Source of the DNA: an uncultured archaeon
GTDB taxonomy: Archaea; Thermoproteota; Nitrososphaeria; Nitrososphaerales; CALBXV01
Length of the DNA: 7,741 nucleotides
Assembly: GCA_937890045.1 (NCBI GenBank)
Contig: CALBXV010000578.1
Coordinates: 1-7,741, forward strand
Direction: 5' to 3'
Positions 5,759 through 7,741 of this stretch are shown piece after piece (positions within the stretch are counted from its first letter, which is position 1; every line of letters starts with the position of its first letter). A program made the position numbers and the translations under genes. Below the pieces are notes generated by a model. It was not told the DNA's origin and searched no databases. It saw only the letters and a list, made by a program, of their open reading frames with translations.

Positions 5759-6919
5759 ATGGCTCGTAAAATTGGAATTAATGATATTGAAAATCTTTCA
5801 GTCGGTGCTGCTATTTTAGGCACTGGAGGTGGTGGAGACCCATATATAGGAAAATTAATGGCTATTGACGCTATTAAAAATCATGGTGAGGTTGATTTAA
5901 TTTCTCCTGAGGAAGTTCCTGATTCTGCATGTGTTATTCCTACTGGAATGATGGGTGCACCTACAATTTTGATTGAAAAAGTTCCAAACGGTAATGAAAT
6001 TATGCAAGCACTTCAAATTTTAGAAAAATACATAAACAAGAAAGCTTATGCTACTATGCCTTACGAATCAGGAGGATTAAATTCTACTATTCCTTTTAAT
6101 GTTGCAGCTAGAGTTGGCATTCCAGTTGTTGATGCTGATGGTATGGGTAGAGCTTTCCCTGAAATGTATATGAAAACTTTTCATATATATGGAAAAAGCG
6201 GCACTCCTATGTCAATTACTGATGAAAAAGGTAATTTTTGTATATTAAACACAAAAGATAATTTTACTTTTGAATGGATTGCAAGGGGTATTACTATGAG
6301 GATGGGTGGTGATTCCCATATTGCTGAATATCCTATGTCTGGGAAGGATGTTAAAAAAGTTGCTATTCCAGGTACTGTTTCTTTAGGAATTAACTTAGGT
6401 AAATCTGTAAATGAAGCAACTGTTGATCCTCTTGGAGCTATAATGGATGTTACAGAAAATTCTTTTTATGGAAAGGCTATTGTGTTATTTAAAGGTAAGA
6501 TTATTGATGTTGAAAGAAAAACTACTTCAGGTTTTGCTGTTGGAAATGTAAAAATTGAAGGTTTTGATGAATATATTAATAATACTCTGGCTATTAGATT
6601 CCAAAATGAAAATTTAGCGGCTGTTAAAAATGGTGAAGTTATAGCTACTGTGCCTGATCTTATTACTGTTCTAGATGCTGAAACTGCTTTACCAATAACT
6701 ACTGAATATTTGCGTTATGGATCACGTGTTACTGTAATTGGTATTCCTACACCTGAAATTATGCGAACAAATGCGGCTCTAGAAGTTTGGGGTCCTAAAC
6801 ATTTTGGTTATAAGGACCTTGAGTATATTCCATTAGAATTAAGACATAAACAATATTATTCTAACGCTAAATTATCTAAAGAAAAAGAAATAAAATATGG
6901 AAAATTATTGAAAAGGTGA
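5759..6919 (+). CDS. DUF917 / S-methyl-thiohydantoin-desulfurase-family protein
   Basis: A 386-aa protein recognised as the DUF917 family, whose Pfam domains I recall being renamed after S-methyl thiohydantoin desulfurase. Family landmarks are the N-terminal glycine loop AILGTGGGGDPYIG (residues 18-31), PTGMMGAPT near 62-70, the conserved PYESGGLNSTIPF near 100-112, VVDADGMGRAFPEM near 123-136, the mid-protein TTSGFAVGNVKI, and the C-terminal PDLITVLDAETALPITTE. Members cluster or fuse with hydantoinase/oxoprolinase proteins and are thought to act on hydantoin- or thiohydantoin-like rings. The chemistry here is unproven. No signal peptide or membrane segment is seen, so it should be cytoplasmic. 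The ATG has a good SD. The TGA stop at 6917-6919 lies inside the SD motif of the next gene, and that gene continues in the same reading frame, so translational coupling is likely. Confidence 0.88.
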   Translation: MARKIGINDIENLSVGAAILGTGGGGDPYIGKLMAIDAIKNHGEVDLISPEEVPDSACVIPTGMMGAPTILIEKVPNGNEIMQALQILEKYINKKAYATMPYESGGLNSTIPFNVAARVGIPVVDADGMGRAFPEMYMKTFHIYGKSGTPMSITDEKGNFCILNTKDNFTFEWIARGITMRMGGDSHIAEYPMSGKDVKKVAIPGTVSLGINLGKSVNEATVDPLGAIMDVTENSFYGKAIVLFKGKIIDVERKTTSGFAVGNVKIEGFDEYINNTLAIRFQNENLAAVKNGEVIATVPDLITVLDAETALPITTEYLRYGSRVTVIGIPTPEIMRTNAALEVWGPKHFGYKDLEYIPLELRHKQYYSNAKLSKEKEIKYGKLLKR

Positions 6920-6920
6920 T
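6915..6920 (+). promoter_or_regulatory. Shine-Dalgarno motif of hyuA, spanning the DUF917 stop codon
   Basis: GGTGAT is a six-base match to the anti-SD complement and contains the upstream TGA stop. Nine nucleotides separate its GG from ATT at 6926, and six from ATT at 6923. It argues for fresh initiation right after the stop rather than read-through. Confidence 0.65.
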
Positions 6921-6925
6921 ATATT

Positions 6926-7741
6926 ATTTTTAAAATTGGGATTGATGTTGGTGGTACACAGACAGATGCTGTTTTAGTTGATGAAAAAAATAACTTAATT
7001 ACTGCTGTTAAAACTTACACTACAAAAGATGTTACTGGTGGAATCTTGACTAGTTTAGATATGATTCTAAATAAAAAAATTGTCGCGCCTTCTGAGATTA
7101 AATATGCAATGATAGGCACAACTCATTGTATTAATGCAATAGTTGAAAGAAAAGCAATGGATAAAGTTGCTGTAGTAAGAATTGGATTACCTGCTGGTTC
7201 TGGAGTGCCTCCAATGGCTGATTGGCCACTTGATTTATCTAAAGCAGTTGGAAATCTAGTATATAACATTAAAGGTGGTTTTGAATATGATGGAAAAGAA
7301 ATTTCACCGTTAGATACAAATAAATTAATAAATGTAATTAAAGAACTTAAAAAGAAGAAAATTAAATCTATTGCGATTTCTGGCATCTTTTCTCCTGTAA
7401 AAACTGATCATGAAATAGAAGCTGCAAATATATTTAAAGAAATTATTGGTTCAGATATTACAATTTCTTTATCTCATAAACTGGGTACGTTGGGTCTTAT
7501 TGAAAGAGAAAATGCTACTATACTTAATGCATCAGTTGTTAGTGTTGCAAAAGCTGCTGCTGATGCTTTTGAAAATGCTTGTGACGAACGTGGTATTGAA
7601 GCTACTATATATTTCTCACAAAATGACGGTACTTTAATGTCAGTTGATTATGCTAGAAATTATCCAATTTTGACTGTAAGTTCTGGTCCAACTAATAGTT
7701 TTAGAGGTGCTGCATTTCTAACTGGATTAGACGATTTTATT
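6926..7741 (+). CDS. Hydantoinase/oxoprolinase A subunit (HyuA type), 3' end missing, proposed AUU start
   Basis: 272 codons are open to the window edge; the family's A subunits are usually 500-700 aa. The N-terminal domain (about 1-180) begins FKIGIDVGGTQTDAV, the ASKHA-type phosphate loop of hydantoinase/oxoprolinase proteins, and has MIGTTHCINAIVERK near 63-77. The second domain begins near 185 with SLSHKLGTLGLIERENATILNAS and includes YFSQNDGTLM and TVSSGPTNSFRGAAFLTGLDD, all family-typical. The family cleaves hydantoin or 5-oxoproline-like rings with ATP, usually with a B subunit, which could lie beyond the edge. No ATG, GTG or TTG exists in frame between the upstream TGA and TTG at 7046, which would remove the phosphate loop. 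ATT at 6926 gives the expected (M)FKIGIDVGGT start behind an SD motif; ATT at 6923 is an alternative. A sequencing error in the start codon is also possible. Confidence 0.85.
   Translation, partial: MFKIGIDVGGTQTDAVLVDEKNNLITAVKTYTTKDVTGGILTSLDMILNKKIVAPSEIKYAMIGTTHCINAIVERKAMDKVAVVRIGLPAGSGVPPMADWPLDLSKAVGNLVYNIKGGFEYDGKEISPLDTNKLINVIKELKKKKIKSIAISGIFSPVKTDHEIEAANIFKEIIGSDITISLSHKLGTLGLIERENATILNASVVSVAKAAADAFENACDERGIEATIYFSQNDGTLMSVDYARNYPILTVSSGPTNSFRGAAFLTGLDDFI

Noticed and set aside
6917..6919. TGA as a selenocysteine codon joining DUF917 and HyuA
   Set aside because: DUF917 ends at a natural C-terminus, HyuA begins at its natural N-terminus, and the TGA lies in an SD motif. There is no reason to expect selenocysteine there.
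7123..7637. Open frames at 7123-7386 (minus) and 7446-7637 (plus, another frame)
   Set aside because: Both lie over the conserved HyuA coding sequence; the second is Leu/Met-rich low-complexity translation.
1..7741. tRNA, rRNA, CRISPR arrays, insertion sequences and long repeats
   Set aside because: I saw no cloverleaf-like sequence, regularly spaced repeats, terminal inverted repeats or transposase motifs; the window is nearly all protein-coding.

Overview
The window is AT-rich archaeal DNA (roughly 30% G+C by eye), gene-dense, with gaps of at most about 75 bp. Archaeal origin is supported by a group II (thermosome/CCT-type) chaperonin, a split two-protein cobalamin-independent methionine synthase, an F420/LLM-type oxidoreductase, TATA-like boxes 25-30 nt before first genes, and Shine-Dalgarno (SD) motifs only in front of genes inside operons. 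The combination best fits a low-GC member of the Nitrososphaerota (Thaumarchaeota), perhaps a heterotrophic marine lineage. That placement is inference, because no rRNA or marker gene is present.

Left half, minus strand, read right to left: a divergent chaperonin subunit (3487-1826), then after 56 bp with a probable promoter a MetF-like methylene-tetrahydropterin reductase (1769-1002), a MetE N-half-like protein (about 1011-73), and the first 24 codons of a second MetE protein (72-1, cut by the window edge). The last three are tightly packed and form a plausible methyl-transfer and methionine-synthesis operon: MetF makes the methyl-pterin and the two MetE halves pass the methyl group to homocysteine.

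Right half, plus strand: a PotA/FbpC-type ABC transporter ATPase (3503-4615), an LLM-class F420-dependent oxidoreductase (4666-5685), a DUF917/S-methyl-thiohydantoin-desulfurase-family protein (5759-6919), and the N-terminal 272 codons of a hydantoinase/oxoprolinase A subunit (6926 to the window end). DUF917 and hydantoinase proteins are commonly neighbours, so this looks like an uptake and catabolism module for a cyclic amide, thiohydantoin or oxoproline-like compound. The substrate cannot be told from sequence.

The most striking observation is translational. Two clearly coding frames, the MetE N-half and HyuA, contain no ATG, GTG or TTG anywhere between the preceding in-frame stop and well inside the conserved domain. 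Each has a good SD motif placed so that an AUC (MetE) or AUU (HyuA) codon sits at the position a start codon should occupy. Standard gene callers would miss or truncate both genes. The MetE N-half also lacks most zinc- and homocysteine-binding residues, and the chaperonin has altered nucleotide-pocket motifs and no usual C-terminal tail.
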